From: Emydura subglobosa
Lineage: Eukaryota > Chordata > Testudines > Chelidae
Direction: 5' to 3'
Length of the DNA: 64,000 nt
NCBI GenBank assembly: GCA_007922225.1
Contig: ML680053.1
Coordinates: forward strand, 5,758,164-5,822,163
Shown here one piece after another: positions 1 through 11,166 of the stretch (positions are counted from its first letter, which is position 1; each line of letters begins with the position of its first letter). The notes beneath the pieces were generated by a model. The model did not search any database. It had not been told where the DNA came from and was given only the letters and a program-made list of their open reading frames with translations. The position numbers and the translations under genes were made by a program.

Positions 1-229
1 TCTGCCACAGGATTTCTCCATGTGCCCCCAAGTGAGTCACCTAAAGTCAGATGTCCAAGCAGTCAAGACCTCCCAGGGGGGCCAGTTTTTCAACAGAGTG
101 CAGCTCTCGGTTAGGAACCCACACGTTGACTCAGCTTGCTCTGTGATATCTAAAAAACCAACCTCTTCTGAAAATTCTGGCCATGATCTCACTGTGCTTC
201 ACTTCCTCTTCAGTAAAATAGGGATAATG
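1..229. other. no recognisable feature
   Basis: Ordinary mixed-composition DNA with no coding, RNA or repeat signature that I can name. Confidence 0.5.
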
Positions 230-590
230 AGTAGAGTGGGTCAAAAACTTTCCACTGTAACAGACGCTTTCTGTGGGAAGATGCCGATTTCAATGAAATT
301 TCATTTAGGGGGGAAAAATGGAAATGTTGACTCTTTTGGATTGGAACTTTTTGATTTTTCCTTCTGAAATGACTTTTCATTTAGACATGTATGTTATATA
401 ATCTTATAAAATAAAAAATGTAAAAGAGACTTGAAAAATCAAAAAGAAATATTGAGATTGACCAAAAATGATTTTTTTTTTAAAATTTCATTTTGCAGGA
501 AATTTCGGTGTTTTTATTCTGATTTAGAATAGAAAAAGGAAAAAAGTCAGAATGTTGGAATTTCTCCTGGAATAGAAATTCTAGTTCCTG
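230..590. repeat. A/T-rich dispersed repeat, copy 1
   Basis: This is an A- and T-run-rich block in which words such as TTTCAATGAAATTTCA, GAAATTTC and AAAATTTCATTTTG recur in direct and inverted form. A similar block lies at 55885-56290, so this is probably a dispersed family whose two halves are partly inverted. No coding potential is visible and I cannot name the family. Confidence 0.4.
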
Positions 591-602
591 ATCAGCTGTC
601 TT

Positions 603-725
603 GTCTGTTCAGGATGTCACACCCCCGAGACAGGGACTCTCTCTTACTCTGTATGCACAGTGCTTAGGACAATGGGTTTTCTTCTGGGTTAAGGACTTTA
701 GGCTCCCCTGAAATACACATAATAA
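603..725 (+). mobile_element. CORE-SINE (MIR-type) 3' end
   Basis: The stretch carries the hallmark tail of the reptile MIR-type CORE-SINE: GACAGGGACTCT, then a chain like TATGCACAGTGCTTAGGACAATGGG, ending near AATAAT-like sequence. The 5' tRNA-related and core parts are missing or too decayed to recognise. Confidence 0.55.
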
Positions 726-1100
726 GTGTACCAATAAGTTGAAGGGTCTCTATGTGAATATCTCACTGAAACGATCTGCTTTGGGGAGATGACCTAGAAA
801 TAAATGGATTTTTATTTTGCTCATCATCTGGGATTGAGAGTTGCTGCTTTTGTTGGGCCCGTCGTGTGTCACCTGATTTCCAGCCAGCCCTTTGGCAGGT
901 TTAAAAATGTTTGGTGAGAGATTAGCCATGGATAGTGGGGTCAGGCAGGGCTCATCTGCTACATGGTCATTATGGGTAGACAAGAAATTAAGGTTTGGTC
1001 ATTTCCCCCCCTCCAAACCTTGACATCTGAATGGAACCTATTGATTAGACCTTATCAGTTAGGCTAGACAAATGAGAAAACCAGCCAGCCAGCCACCTGC
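726..1100. other. no recognisable feature
   Basis: Nothing can be named here. A short stretch around 1080 has CCAGCCAGCCAGCCA, a four-base tandem run. Confidence 0.5.
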
Positions 1101-1104
1101 TCTG

Positions 1105-1330
1105 TAGCTGTATGTGCAAGGCAGTGTGGCGTAATGCATAGACACTAGGACTCAGGGGGCCTGGACTATATTCATTCCTCTTCCACTAGCATGCTGGGTA
1201 ATTTTGGGCAAGCCACTTCCCCACGCTGTACCTCAGTTTCCCTATCTGTAAAATGGGGATAATGGCCATGCCCTTCTTTGATCTCTACTGATAAGCACAA
1301 TAGAGTTATGAGTGTTATTAGTATTATTGC
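1105..1330 (+). mobile_element. MIR (CORE-SINE), nearly full length
   Basis: The order of parts matches MIR: a tRNA-like head (GGCAGTGTGGCGTAATGCAT), the core with TTTTGGGCAAGCCACTTCCC, then CCTCAGTTTCCCTATCTG and TAAAATGGGGATAATGG, ending in a short TTATTAG-like tail. MIRs are old, inactive, tRNA-derived SINEs mobilised by L2 LINEs. Divergence is high but the architecture is complete. Confidence 0.85.
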
Positions 1331-1754
1331 TATGGCAGCCTTTTAGAGGCTGTGCAGAGAATACCAACTTGGTGCCCAGCATGGAGGGCCTTGGCACCCC
1401 TCCCTCTGCATGGGGTGCTCAAGGATGGGATAAAGGGCTTATGCACAGAGATGAGAGAAACACACCCAGCAAGCAGAGCACAGATGTCTCTCCTTAAACA
1501 AACATCATTGCACTTCTAACTTGATGACAGGCTGCTCAGCAGGGAAGATGGTGAATCACTGCCCAATCTCAGCCAGGACGTTCCCTATCTAATTAATGAG
1601 ACTGGCGGTTCTGTGTCTTACAGCCAGTTTCAAGGAAACTGGCAATGGGCCTTAAGGCTCAGGGAAAGGTTGTGAAAACATTAACCATGTGCAGGTGTGA
1701 GACTGTTCCCAAATGAATGAATGAAAGGCACAGCTATTTGCACTTAATTTTTAC
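1331..1754. other. no recognisable feature
   Basis: No gene or repeat was recognised. The stretch near 1690-1720 has a short ATGAATGAATGAA run. Confidence 0.5.
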
Positions 1755-2045
1755 AGTGAAACTGTATTCTATTCTATTGATCTCCAAGTGCTCGCCAAAT
1801 GTGTTTTGATTATTTCTCCCAACACCCTATGAGGTAAGCGTTATTGCTTCCATTTTATAGAGGAGTCAATGGAGGTACAGTGATGTTAACGTCTTGGCCA
1901 ACACCACACAGAAAATCGGTGGCAGAGTCAGGGGTAACACACAGCAGCCTTGCCTTCCAGTGCTCTGCACAACGCAGTAGAGAACACTCCCTTCTAGAAG
2001 TGGGAATAGAACCCAGGGGTCCTGACCCACAGACCCATCTCTAAT
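1755..2045 (-). mobile_element. MIR-type CORE-SINE, antisense
   Basis: Read on the plus strand, the block shows the inverted MIR signature: CCATTTTATAGAGGAGTC, then TCTTGGCCAACACCACACAG, then TGGCAGAGTCAGGGGTAACA, and finally AACCCAGGGGTCCTGA. The element therefore points to the minus strand. A direct insertion or duplication around 1965-2000 lengthens the core. Confidence 0.75.
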
Positions 2046-2892
2046 AATGGCTATACCTCGCTGCATCCCAGAGCCAGAGACAGCTCTGCAGTTCTCCACT
2101 CTAATCACATTCACTTTTGAAAACGGGACCCTAAGTCACTTAAGGATTGTTGGAATGTATCCCCAAGTCAAACTAGAAACAAGAGTCTATGTGCCTTTTT
2201 TTTTTTTCCCCTCAGATTTCCATTTCAATCAGCAGCAGTTTCATCTGCATTTAGAAGCTATTTCTTTGATCATGACTAGTCTTTTCACCTCTCTACCCAG
2301 TAAATTGCCATACATATTTCTAAGGCATCCACCCATGGCCTCTGGGCACTGATTGGCCCCTTCTTGGTCCTATAGTCACAGATTCCACAACTTCTTGCTC
2401 CTTACAGAAACCCTGTATGACTCCTTTCTCCTGCCGGGCCAGCCCCTCCACTCTGCAACGGGATGAAGAGTTGCTGTCTATCTCTTCTAGCTAGTGTAGA
2501 CAGGGCACTGGTGTCTTTATGTTGCTCAGAGCAGAGCCAGAGAACAGAAACAAACACCGTGTGACCCTAGTTTCCTGCAGTTCTCCCTCCACTGCTACGA
2601 CCTGTGGAGCTGCAGTATTGCTAGGGCCATACTGGGACTCACATCTATTGTAGACGAGGGCTATACGTTTTGCAGAACAGCTTGGTCAGATTTTCTTCCC
2701 AACACCATACTGGAGGTCGGGGGAACCCCAACTCCTACCTATGCCAACCCTGATTAAAATAAGAGCTTTTGTCTAGGCTGCGCTACAATTCATCCATAAA
2801 GTGACTTCCTCTCTTACACAGTGCTTCCGTTTTCAGCTGTGCTTGGTTCTTTGTATGTGGCCTTAAATCTAGATGATGTGAGTTAGAGCTAG
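2046..2892. other. no recognisable feature
   Basis: This stretch of about 850 bases has a T9 run near 2198 but no gene or repeat signature that I can name. Confidence 0.45.
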
Positions 2893-3179
2893 TCTTCACT
2901 TAAAACTTACGGCGGCACAGCTGTATTGGTACAGCTGTGCCGCTGTGAGAGTGCTTGTGTGGCCACGTTATGTCGATGGGAGAGAGCTCTCCCGCTGACA
3001 TAATAAAACCACCTAAATGAGTGGTGGTAGCTATGTTGGCAGGAGAGTTGGCGTGACATAGCGCTGTCCACACAAGCACCTATGTCAGCAAAACCTATGT
3101 CGTTCAGGATGTGTTTTTTCACACTGCTGAGCGACAAAAGTTTTTCCAGCATAAGTGCTTATGTAGAGAAGGCCTTAGG
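2889..3179. mobile_element. MITE with terminal inverted repeats and internal hairpin
   Basis: The ends are imperfect inverted repeats: AGTCTTCACTTAAAACTTA on the left, and the reverse of CATAAGTGCTTATGTAGAGA on the right, both decayed from a form like GTCTACACTTAAAA. Inside lies a perfect 14-bp hairpin (2912-2925 with 2930-2943, loop TTGG) and a palindrome around GGGAGAGAGCTCTCCC. There is no transposase. The same family recurs near 12160, 23061, 29700, 57125 and 57965. It is likely a non-autonomous DNA transposon. Confidence 0.75.
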
Positions 3180-3544
3180 CTCTTCTCTGCCTGCTCACCT
3201 GCTCTGTTTATAGGAGCACAGGACTTGGGATATTAGATTGAAATCTGTGGTCCATAAGTTCAGTAGCCTGTCATTGCCAGCAGCCAGTTCTAGAGGCTTC
3301 AAAGGTAGATGCAAGAAATACCTAATACCTATATAGTGCATCTTCTTTGGAGAGAAGCTCTCTGTGTGAAGGTTTATCACCCCAACCTCTCAATTATGGT
3401 CTGAGAAAGTACCTAGTCTACATGTCAGAGTCAGCCAGGAAGTCCTGCAGCAAAAATAGGGAAGATAAGACTTGATGTTCCAAGATATCTAAGGGAATAG
3501 ACAAGAGAAAAATCCCTTAAAGAAATTTGGGGCAGTCCACACTT
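3180..3544. other. no recognisable feature
   Basis: No coding or repeat signature was recognised. Confidence 0.5.
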
Positions 3545-3545
3545 T

Positions 3546-3650
3546 TGGGACAGTCTTTTATTCTGTCTATACAGCACCTAGCACAATGAATCCCTGATTG
3601 GGGCCTCTTGGTACATTTACATATAATATATAAACAGTAATAAAAACCAA
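3546..3650 (+). mobile_element. CORE-SINE 3' end
   Basis: It carries the conserved tail TCTATACAGCACCTAGCACA followed by AATGAATCCCTGATTGGGG and an AT-rich AATA end, as in the longer copies at 5010 and 42520. Only the 3' third is present. Confidence 0.75.
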
Positions 3651-3734
3651 ACAATTGACCATTCTGGCTGTCCTTAAACATCATAAAGGGCAACAACTTA
3701 ATATATCATTGTTATGTATATTACAGTTGTGCTT

Positions 3735-3948
3735 AAAGCTCAACTTTCTAGACACAGGTAGGAAGAGACAGCCCCTGCCCCACAAACTTACAGTCTAAAC
3801 TGACAGATGGTGGACAGAAAAACTGAGGCACAGAAGGATTAAGTGATTTGTCCCACAGCAAATCAATGACATGAATCGAACCCAGGTGTCCTGATGCGCT
3901 GTCCAGTGCTCTACCCATTAGACCAGGCTGCCTTTCCCTACTTTTATG
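3735..3948 (-). mobile_element. MIR-type CORE-SINE, antisense
   Basis: Inverted MIR landmarks appear in order: CAGCCCCTGCCCCACAAACT, AAAACTGAGGCACAGAAGGA, TTAAGTGATTTGTCCCACAG, GAACCCAGGTGTCCTGA and a GCTCTACCCATTAGACCA head. It lies about 90 bp after an oppositely oriented SINE tail, forming a loose inverted pair. Confidence 0.8.
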
Positions 3949-4293
3949 GAAATTCTCCTAACTCCTGCAAATTCTCTCCCTGATCCTGCTAAGATTTTTC
4001 TCACTGATTTTAGCACTGGGGTAGCTGTTGCCCTTGACTGCTGGCATTTATAATACTGTATCAATTAGACTTGTGGTGAGCTGGTTTAATTGACATGAGA
4101 TTAAAAATGACTGCAGCCGCAGAAGCCCCATCTACTCTATGGCTCCCAATATTGTTAGCAATGGTGGGGACCCTTTTAAAATATGTCTTCAATATAGACA
4201 AGATCCTAGAGGTTTTTTCCTAGAGCCATGGGAAAAAGTACAGGTTTTTTTTTTTAAACCTAAGTGCAGTGGTACCAAAAGCACTTTAAAGAC

Positions 4294-4341
<48 letters not shown>

Positions 4342-5009
4342 TGTCATTAGAATGGAATGTTGCATTCCAGGTGATTGAGAATCATTCTTTCAAAATATTA
4401 GTGTTTAATTTAAACTGGTCTCCAAGGCAACAGGAAACAAACTGGAATAACGTCAGATGAAAACCTCCTTCATGCCTGAGAAGTGCTGACAACAGAGTTC
4501 ATACTGTATATAACAGTGTTTTTTGTTTTCAAACTCCCGGGCCGTGGCTGCTTTGGAGACTGGTAACATGGGATATGGAGGAGGGCACTGGCTGTGATCA
4601 GAACTCGGCTGATCATGGTCAGATATCATTTCCATCAGGTGGCCGTTTGATCTCATGTGAAGTGAATCTGGTATGTTCTCAGTCAAGGGTATTAACCCAT
4701 TAAAGACCATGCACCTGATTCTTCGGTCTCATACAACCAGCTAAAAGCCCAGATGGTGTGACATACAGGCCTTTAATCTCGCCCTTCTCAGAGAGAGCCC
4801 AAGTTGTGGGAGCGTGGGTACAAGGGTACCAAGGGGTTCCACTGTAGCAGAATGCCCCTGGGAGCACACAATGCAGCATGAGCTGGGGTATCCTCCAAAA
4901 GGGGGCAGCACCTGACTCCCTGCACATCAGCCACACTCCATTGGCCAGTACAGAAGGGGTGCACACTCCCACCATGACCCTTTTAGGATGTCCAGTGTGT
5001 GCCCTTTGA
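3949..5009. other. unclassified DNA with a (CA)n tract
   Basis: Apart from the dinucleotide tract at 4297-4339, I recognise no gene or repeat family. The block at 4720-4980 is moderately GC-rich and could be an unrecognised repeat. Confidence 0.45.
4297..4339. repeat. (AC)n microsatellite
   Basis: An uninterrupted AC dinucleotide run of 43 bases (about 21.5 units). Length and purity suggest it is polymorphic. Confidence 0.99.
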
Positions 5010-5412
5010 CCCTGGGAGGAAAGTTGGCCTCATGGTTAAGTCAGTGGCCTAGGCTTCACGAGATACAGGTTCAAATTCTAACTCCACCATAGGCTTTCTT
5101 CATGACTTGGTGCAAGTCACTTATTATGTGAGGGTAGCACCCTGGAGCCCCCATCATGGACTATAACCCCATTGTACAAACATAAAACAAAACTTGGCCC
5201 TGCCTTCCTAAAACTTTGCCTCTGGACTTCAGTTCCCCACCAGGAAACCAGGGATAATAATCTTTCCTTAGTCTGTTTTATCTACTGGAGACTGTCAACT
5301 CTTGGGGGATGAGGAAAGGGGATTGTCTTTTACTATATACAGCACCTAGCACAATGGGACCCCAATCTTGTCTGGGTCTGCTAGGTGCTACCATAACGTA
5401 ATTAATATTAGT
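5010..5412 (+). mobile_element. CORE-SINE, long copy
   Basis: A tRNA-like head (TTGGCCTCATGGTTAAGTCA ... CAGGTTCAAATTCTAACTCC) with a B-box-like GGTTCAAATTC is followed by a core and the tail CAGCACCTAGCACAATGGGA, ending in AATTAATATTAGTAATT. It is longer than the other copies because of extra sequence around 5130-5220. Confidence 0.8.
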
Positions 5413-6034
5413 AATTTAGCCCATAGGAAGCCCATAATGCTCTGATGTAAGGGGGGATGCATCTTGCTTTAGAATAACTGGAAGTTCAGTAAAAAGCATC
5501 CACAAATAGCCTCTCAGTTCTGTTACTAATTATCTGGGCTCTGGTGGGTGTTAAAACATCTGTATTGGTTTGGCAGAGATTTGGGACTAAGGTTTGCGCC
5601 AAAGATAAAAGCTGGCCTAGCTTGAAAGCAAGGCAGCAAAACATTAGCATGATGTTCACACTCAGAAATGCAGAGCTACTCACCACTGCTGTAAGCAATT
5701 AACAGAGTTAGGAGGAGACCTGCTGCACCCCTCCTCTGTGGACAACAACTATAACTGCTCCCTTCAGCCTGCTGGGTTTGGTATGTGAATGCCTCTCCTC
5801 CCTTGATTACTTATGGCTCCCACCCAGAAATCCACTGACTGGGTCCTTTTCCATTGACTTTTCTACAGAAGTGTGTCTCTTAACAGCCAATCCTATAAGG
5901 CACAGAGCTCCATGCATTTCCATGGACTTCATTGAGAGCTGACGGTGCTCTGCACCTCACAGGGTTGGACTCTTAATAGCGAAGGATCAGACGTAAGGTC
6001 TGTATATTTCTGTGTCCTCTCTCTGGCAGTAACC
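5413..6034. other. no recognisable feature
   Basis: No coding, RNA or repeat signature was recognised in this stretch. Confidence 0.5.
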
Positions 6035-6130
6035 AGGTGTCTCTCACCAACAAAAGTTGGACCAGTAAAGATACGGCCTCACCTACTTTGTCTCTCTCAT
6101 ATCCTGGGACCAACACTGCATAGTAACCAG
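6035..6130 (+). mobile_element. Penelope-like tail, partial
   Basis: The stretch reads TGTCTCTCACCAACAAAAGT, then TGGACCAGTAAAGATA, TTGTCTCTCTCATATCCTGG and GACCAACACTGC. It matches, in the same order, the reverse complement of 37605-37690. The part that would hold the hammerhead-like core is missing or unrecognisable here. Assignment to Penelope-like elements rests on family knowledge and is less certain than the repeat relationship itself. Confidence 0.6.
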
Positions 6131-7617
6131 GTGCTTCAGAGCCAACTATAAGAACCGCACAGCAGCAGATGTGAGATAATCTGACCCACACATTAGATCT
6201 TTTCTGGATTTCGAATAGACTGGCTTAACCCCTGAAGCATGAAGATTAATGCCCCTTCCAAAATTTCTGTTAGCATCCATGAGGATAGCCCTGGGTTTTC
6301 TTGTTTTTTGAAGTGTGTTCACTCCGTTGTCTGTATGTTTGCCAGAGCATGTGCAGCACTGATAACAGCAGGAACTGATGTAGTGCTGGAAATATCAGGC
6401 CCAATCTCCTGTTATATTAAGGTTCCTGTGTACTACTCCATTGGCACAAAAGGGGCTTTAAACCTAGTGGACTCATCCAGTTAGTTATTTCTCAGCATAA
6501 GGGGATTCCTGAGATGATAAAGAACAGGCAGGGTGGCTCTATGCCAGCCCTTCACAATCCCTGGTGTAAAGGGCCAAAAGGGGTGTGGCCATAACATCCC
6601 TGTGCGCTGGCTATTCCTGGTTGCCAAAATGACCCCCTCCCCCCCCGGACAATAGGCAGCTGGGTGTAATTTAGAGCAGCCTTGGAACTGCTCCAATTTA
6701 TACCGGGGCCAAATTGATTTCAGATTTGGGAAGCTCCAAAGCTGATGTAAGGGAGAATGCAGAGCTGTCAGCTGAGGGTAGGGTGGGACATTTAGGATGG
6801 ATGGCAAAAGGAGAAGAGCATGGGAAGGGGCATTCAATTGTATAATTGTGGCTCACTTTGTGTTTGTGATTCTGGGCCCATCTAAATATTTATGCCCAGA
6901 ACTGTGGCTGCATACCCAGCAAGGGTAGTGTGGACAGTGCTGTTTGAATGTGTCACACTGAAATAGTGGCTGTTTTCCTTTTAAATATATTCGCAAAGGA
7001 CGGGAATTGAGTAGAAGTAGTGGAAGCCAGAGACAACTCCCTAAGTGGATTTTAAGTAAGTCAGACTTCAGGTCTAGCTAGATTGCTTGTTAGGGTCTCC
7101 TTAAGCGAAAGGTTTTTGGATTTAATCACTCCTCATATCATGCCGCTGTGTGACTCAGTAAGGAAACAGCCAATAACAGCTAAGTACTAAAGAAAATCAT
7201 CTCTCCTGATACTTGGTTTCATTCCCACATGGGACATCTTTTGATCAAACAAATCCCCTCCCCCTTCTTCCTCTTTCAAACAAGACTCACCCTGGGTGGT
7301 AAAGTCCTTGCTGCATCAAGACATCCATACATCTTCAATAGACAGTGCAGACACTTATGGATGGGTGGGCCAATAAAATAAGAACTGACCAGAATCTTCT
7401 CACAAGTTGGACTAAACCATTTTTGAGATTAAGAGATATTTGGTTAACTTTTCCCCTGAATTGTTTTTCGTTTTTCCACACCTCCATGTGTGGCCTCTGA
7501 AACTGCACCTGCAATTTTTTCTGTGTGCGCGCAAAATCTGCATTTGCGGGTGCAAACATATACTCATTGGGGCTGACTGACCTTATTAGCATTGGTTTTA
7601 CACTAATCCAACTTCAT
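6131..7617. other. no recognisable feature
   Basis: Nearly 1.5 kb without a feature I can name. The block 6500-6790 has a repeat-like composition (TTTATACCGGGGCCAAATTG) but was not matched to another copy in the window. Confidence 0.45.
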
Positions 7618-7905
7618 AATTATTTGTACTGAAATACACTTAGAGGCCCCAATTGGGATCAGAGCCCCACTGTGCTAGGCACTGTCCATACACATGGTAA
7701 GAGACATTCCCTGCCCTGAAGAGTTTAAAATCTAGAGAGACAAAGGGTGGGAAAAAAAGGTATCACTATCCTTATTTGACATAGCAGGACCTGAGGCACA
7801 GAGAGGTTAAGTGACTTCCCCAAGGTCACACAGGAAATGAATGAAACAGCTGGGAATTGAACCTCAATTGCCTTAATTCAATCCAGTGCCTTTAGCAAAA
7901 GACCT
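7618..7905 (-). mobile_element. MIR-type CORE-SINE, antisense, nearly complete
   Basis: Read on the plus strand it runs CCCCACTGTGCTAGGCACTG, CATTCCCTGCCCTGAAGAG, CTGAGGCACAGAGAGGTTAA, GTGACTTCCCCAAGGTCACA, and a decayed tRNA-like head ending CCTTTAGCAAAAGACC. This is the full inverted order of the family. Confidence 0.85.
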
Positions 7906-8090
7906 ATATGGTAAACCTGGAGTAAGTGCATTGATTCTAGTGGATTTACTACTAATTCCCCCCAGTTTAACTGTGATGAGTACCTGGTGAAACATTTGAT
8001 AATTTGGACCTGTATGTGTTGTGAACCTAAAGTATGGAGTTTTGGATGTGCTCTCTACCTCTTTTGATTAAGACTTCGTCTACACATAGA

Positions 8091-8157
8091 TTTATCCTGG
8101 AATAACTATTCAGGAATTCCTGAATAACTCCATGTGTGTGGACACTCTTATTCTGGA
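8091..8157. mobile_element. MITE fragment
   Basis: ACTTCGTCTACACATAG at the left and CATGTGTGTGGACACTC at the right are inverted, and the centre is near-palindromic (TATTCAGGAATTCCTGAATA). This looks like a short piece of one of the GTCTACAC-ended MITEs. It sits directly against the LINE fragment that follows. Confidence 0.5.
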
Positions 8158-8890
8158 GATTCACCCTCGAGATTCAGCACAGAATCCGCTGGGCCAGCCT
8201 TGCCTTAGTCAGACTACACACTAGACTTTTACTTTATAAAGTGGTGGTAATTCCAACTCTCCTCTATGACTCTGAGACTTGGGTGACCTACAGAAAATAC
8301 CTGGAACACCAGCACCTACACCTTCTCCAGAAGATCCTCAGCATGAAGTGAAAGGATCACCACACTAATGTTAGTGTCCACATGGAAGCCAACATCTTCA
8401 GTGTTGAGGCCCTGATTATCCAGCACTAGCTGAGGTGGAGCGGGCACTGCGTGCGCATGCCTGATGCATGCTTACCAAAACAATTCCTGTATGCCCAACT
8501 CACCAAAGGAGAAAGGAAATAGGGAGGACAAAAGAAATGCTTCAAAGACACACCCTCAAGATAAACACCGAGAGATGGGGCATCCACACCACACACTGGG
8601 AGACAATAGCCCAAGACAGAGCTAACTGGCAAAGACTTATCAGAGAAGTAACAGCCACTTCTGAGGAAAGTCGCCTTGCCCTGGTCACAGAAAAATGACA
8701 GAAAAGAGTCATGCAGCAATTGTGGCCCTGTCATGCCTTCCAACAGCAGCTGGAATGTCTGCCAATGAGTCTGTGGCTCGAGGATCAGGTTCCTCAGTCA
8801 CCAAAAGACCCATATAAAATAAAACCTGTGAAAGAGATCATCCTCAACCTGAGGGATTGCCAGTGATTCTGGAAGAAGAGTCCCTTGTTT
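8158..8890 (+). mobile_element. APE-type LINE, 3' part of ORF2
   Basis: The plus strand encodes a decayed C-terminal reverse transcriptase region. It contains PTLLYDSETWVTYRKY (8250-8305), then LLQKILSMK, LRWSGHCVRMPDACLPKQF read across stops, GGQKKCFKDTLK (about 8520-8560), and AQDRANWQRLIRE (8612-8650). At the end LSHQKTH (8790-8815) looks like the histidine half of a C-terminal zinc finger typical of this family. Several stops and frameshifts make it a dead copy. The family appears to be the same as at 17216, an RTE/RTE-X-like group often annotated as craniofacial development protein 2-like; the clade is uncertain. Confidence 0.75.
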
Positions 8891-9344
8891 TCATTTAGCT
8901 TACTCCACTTCAAAAGCTATTGCACTTTCAATTCACATGCTACCTTTAGCTTTCAAGTGCAGACAAACTAAGTGCAGTGGGAAAATACAATCAAAGAGGT
9001 AGCAGCAGTAACTTTGGAAGCAATTGCTACGAAAACAATTAAGTTGAGATAATCACTAACATTTAGGGAAGTGCACAAGTTCACTGCTTTGGCATTACAG
9101 GCACTATTCAAATAAATAAAATGTCATGTATCTGAATGTTTTCCCTCAGATAGCTACATCTTTCTGTTTCCATTCTTCACAAAACTGACTGTTTGCACAG
9201 AACGCAGATTCCACATGTGGAACCTGTGAGAACTTTTTTCCCTTAGTTAGTGGACAGACATGTAGTTAAAAAAAAAAAAATTAAAAAAATTACTAGATAC
9301 ATTATAGTCCTAACTCTGTGAATGGGGTACTTAATATCAACCAA
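8891..9344. other. no recognisable feature
   Basis: Mostly AT-rich, with A-runs at 9266-9290. Nothing can be named. Confidence 0.5.
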
Positions 9345-9480
9345 GGTAGGAAGTGTGGTCGAGTGGTTAGAACAGAAGACTAGCAGCTCTAGGATTTTTG
9401 GCTTCTGTCCAGCTGTGGGACTCTGTGGACTTAAATATTTGGTGCCTCATTTTATCCATCTTACCTACCCCAACACCAGT
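9345..9480 (+). mobile_element. decayed CORE-SINE head
   Basis: GTGTGGTCGAGTGGTTAGAA resembles a tRNA A-box, and it is followed by GCTGTGGGACTCTGTGGACT and GGTGCCTCATTTTATCCATC, as in MIR-type elements. The match is weak and the tail is missing. Confidence 0.4.
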
Positions 9481-10509
9481 GGGCAAAAATATGAGTCCCT
9501 AAAATGGATAGAATATAATGGAGTTCTCTCTCTCTACACAAACACTGGGAAGAATAAACCATTTTGACCCCATATTTTGACCCCAACTGTGTTACACAAC
9601 CATGGGAACACAGGACTTGCCATAATAGATGAAAACAGTGGTCCATAGAGTCCAGTGTCTTCTCTTCAGAGATGCTTCAGAGAAAGGTGTAAGAAGAACC
9701 ACATAGTGGATTATCATGGAATAACCTGTTCTTAGGAACTAATTTTATATTTATATATATCTCCCTTAATAATTTCTAAAAACGTAGCTGATGGAATTCT
9801 TGGTTATTCTTGTATCCATACAAGTGTGTGATCCTTTGAAAAAACCTAAGCCATTTTATCTGCAAAGTGAAATCTTCTGCATCTTGTAATCCTGAAAATA
9901 TAGGGCTGGGGTCTAATCTCACACTGGTTGTACCCATTCTTCTCTCACTGAAACTGAGGAAAACTGGAAATAGCTCCATGAAAGCCAATGCATTTCCATC
10001 AGTTTCTTCCCCCCCAACATCCTTTGAAGATTGAGGCATCTCTGCAATGTCTTGTCATTCTAGGATCCAAGTTAATTAAGTCCTTAAGTATGTACTGACC
10101 TTTAAGCAAGTGCATAAATCCCACTGACTTCAATTGAATTTAAGCATTTGATCATATGAAGCTACTCCCTGGAGTTCCAGCAGAACCACTGGTTCTCCCG
10201 TAGCTTCCTGCTTCTGATAAAAGAGCAAATAATTCTCCAATGTATGTCCGAAGCTGTTTGCCCTTCAAATTCACACCTAGGCTTTCTAATTTCCATCTTA
10301 CACTTCACTTTCCCCCACGCAGACATACCCCTGTAGGACACCACACATTACCTGCAGAACATCCCCTCTTCCCATGCTTCGGGGATGCCGGCTGCCAAAT
10401 CCCAGCGGCTTCCTGCTCAGGATTAGTGAGAGAAAGGGGCTCGCCGGGCCTCCTCACCCCCATGGCACCTGGCCTGACACAGACATCAATTAGCTCTTAA
10501 CTCATCTGT
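9481..10509. other. no recognisable feature
   Basis: About 1 kb with no gene or repeat signature that I can name. GC content rises towards the right, into the element that begins near 10510. Confidence 0.45.
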
Positions 10510-10541
10510 AGGCTGGTGGCACGGTCCAGCCAGGCCGTCTC

Positions 10542-10584
10542 GACCCTTCCTCGGGCCCATGCTCTGAGGAAGGCCACAGCGCCT
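10542..10584. repeat. 43-bp direct repeat, left copy
   Basis: GACCCTTCCTCGGGCCCATG and the following GGAAGGCCACAGCGCCT are matched by the copy at 11950 with two differences. On the right the two copies diverge after an extra T. Confidence 0.9.
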
Positions 10585-10642
10585 TTGTTCAAGGGACTAA
10601 GCTCCCGGCTTATGAGCGGGTGGAGTGGGCTTTCCCTGCAGC

Positions 10643-11166
10643 CAGTAGCCCCCTGGCCCTCACATAGGGCAGTGCTCATATTGCACCCAGGACCCCGGGC
10701 CTTCCAACAGGCGGGGCAGGCGAGTAGTCTATTGCCCCCAGCCCTCAGGCAGGGCGGGGCAGGCAAAGTCATCTTTAGCCCCCCATTCTCGAGCGGGGCT
10801 GGCAAGCACATGCAGCCTATAGATCCCGGCCCTCAAACAGGGCGGGGCTGGAAAGTAGTCTGTTGCACTCAACCCTCGGGCAGGCAGGCAGGCAAGGTAC
10901 ACAGTTTACAGACCCTAGGCCTCAAGCCGGGCGGGTCTGATACAGTCTGTTGCCCCCGGCCCTCAAGCGGGTAGGGCAGGTTAATAATCTACTGCCCCCA
11001 GCCTTCCCACAGGCCGGGCAAACAACGTAGTCTACTGCCCCCGGCTTTCCCACAGGCCTGGCAGGGCTGGTGACTGAGTCAATAACCTCCAGCCTTCAAG
11101 CGGGCAGGGCAGGCCAAATAGTCTAAAGCCCCTGGCCATACAGGCAGGCGGGACTGGTAAAGATCA
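10643..11166. repeat. degenerate minisatellite, about 12 units of about 43 bp
   Basis: Each unit contains a core like AGTCTACTGCCCCCGG, then a CCCTCAAGCGGG-like arm and a GGGGCAGGCAA-like arm. Unit starts can be placed near 10643, 10681, 10731, 10775, 10819, 10862, 10908, 10949, 10991, 11034, 11082 and 11125. Units differ from each other by substitutions and small indels, so the array is old. Confidence 0.85.

Noticed and set aside
20..367. 115-codon frame at the left edge
   Set aside because: Runs into the A/T-rich repeat and resembles no protein.
4297..4339. CA tract as a Z-DNA regulatory element
   Set aside because: Composition alone does not show regulation; kept only as a microsatellite.
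10516..10974. 152-codon plus-strand frame through the minisatellite
   Set aside because: Produced by translating the GC-rich tandem units; both strands are open here.
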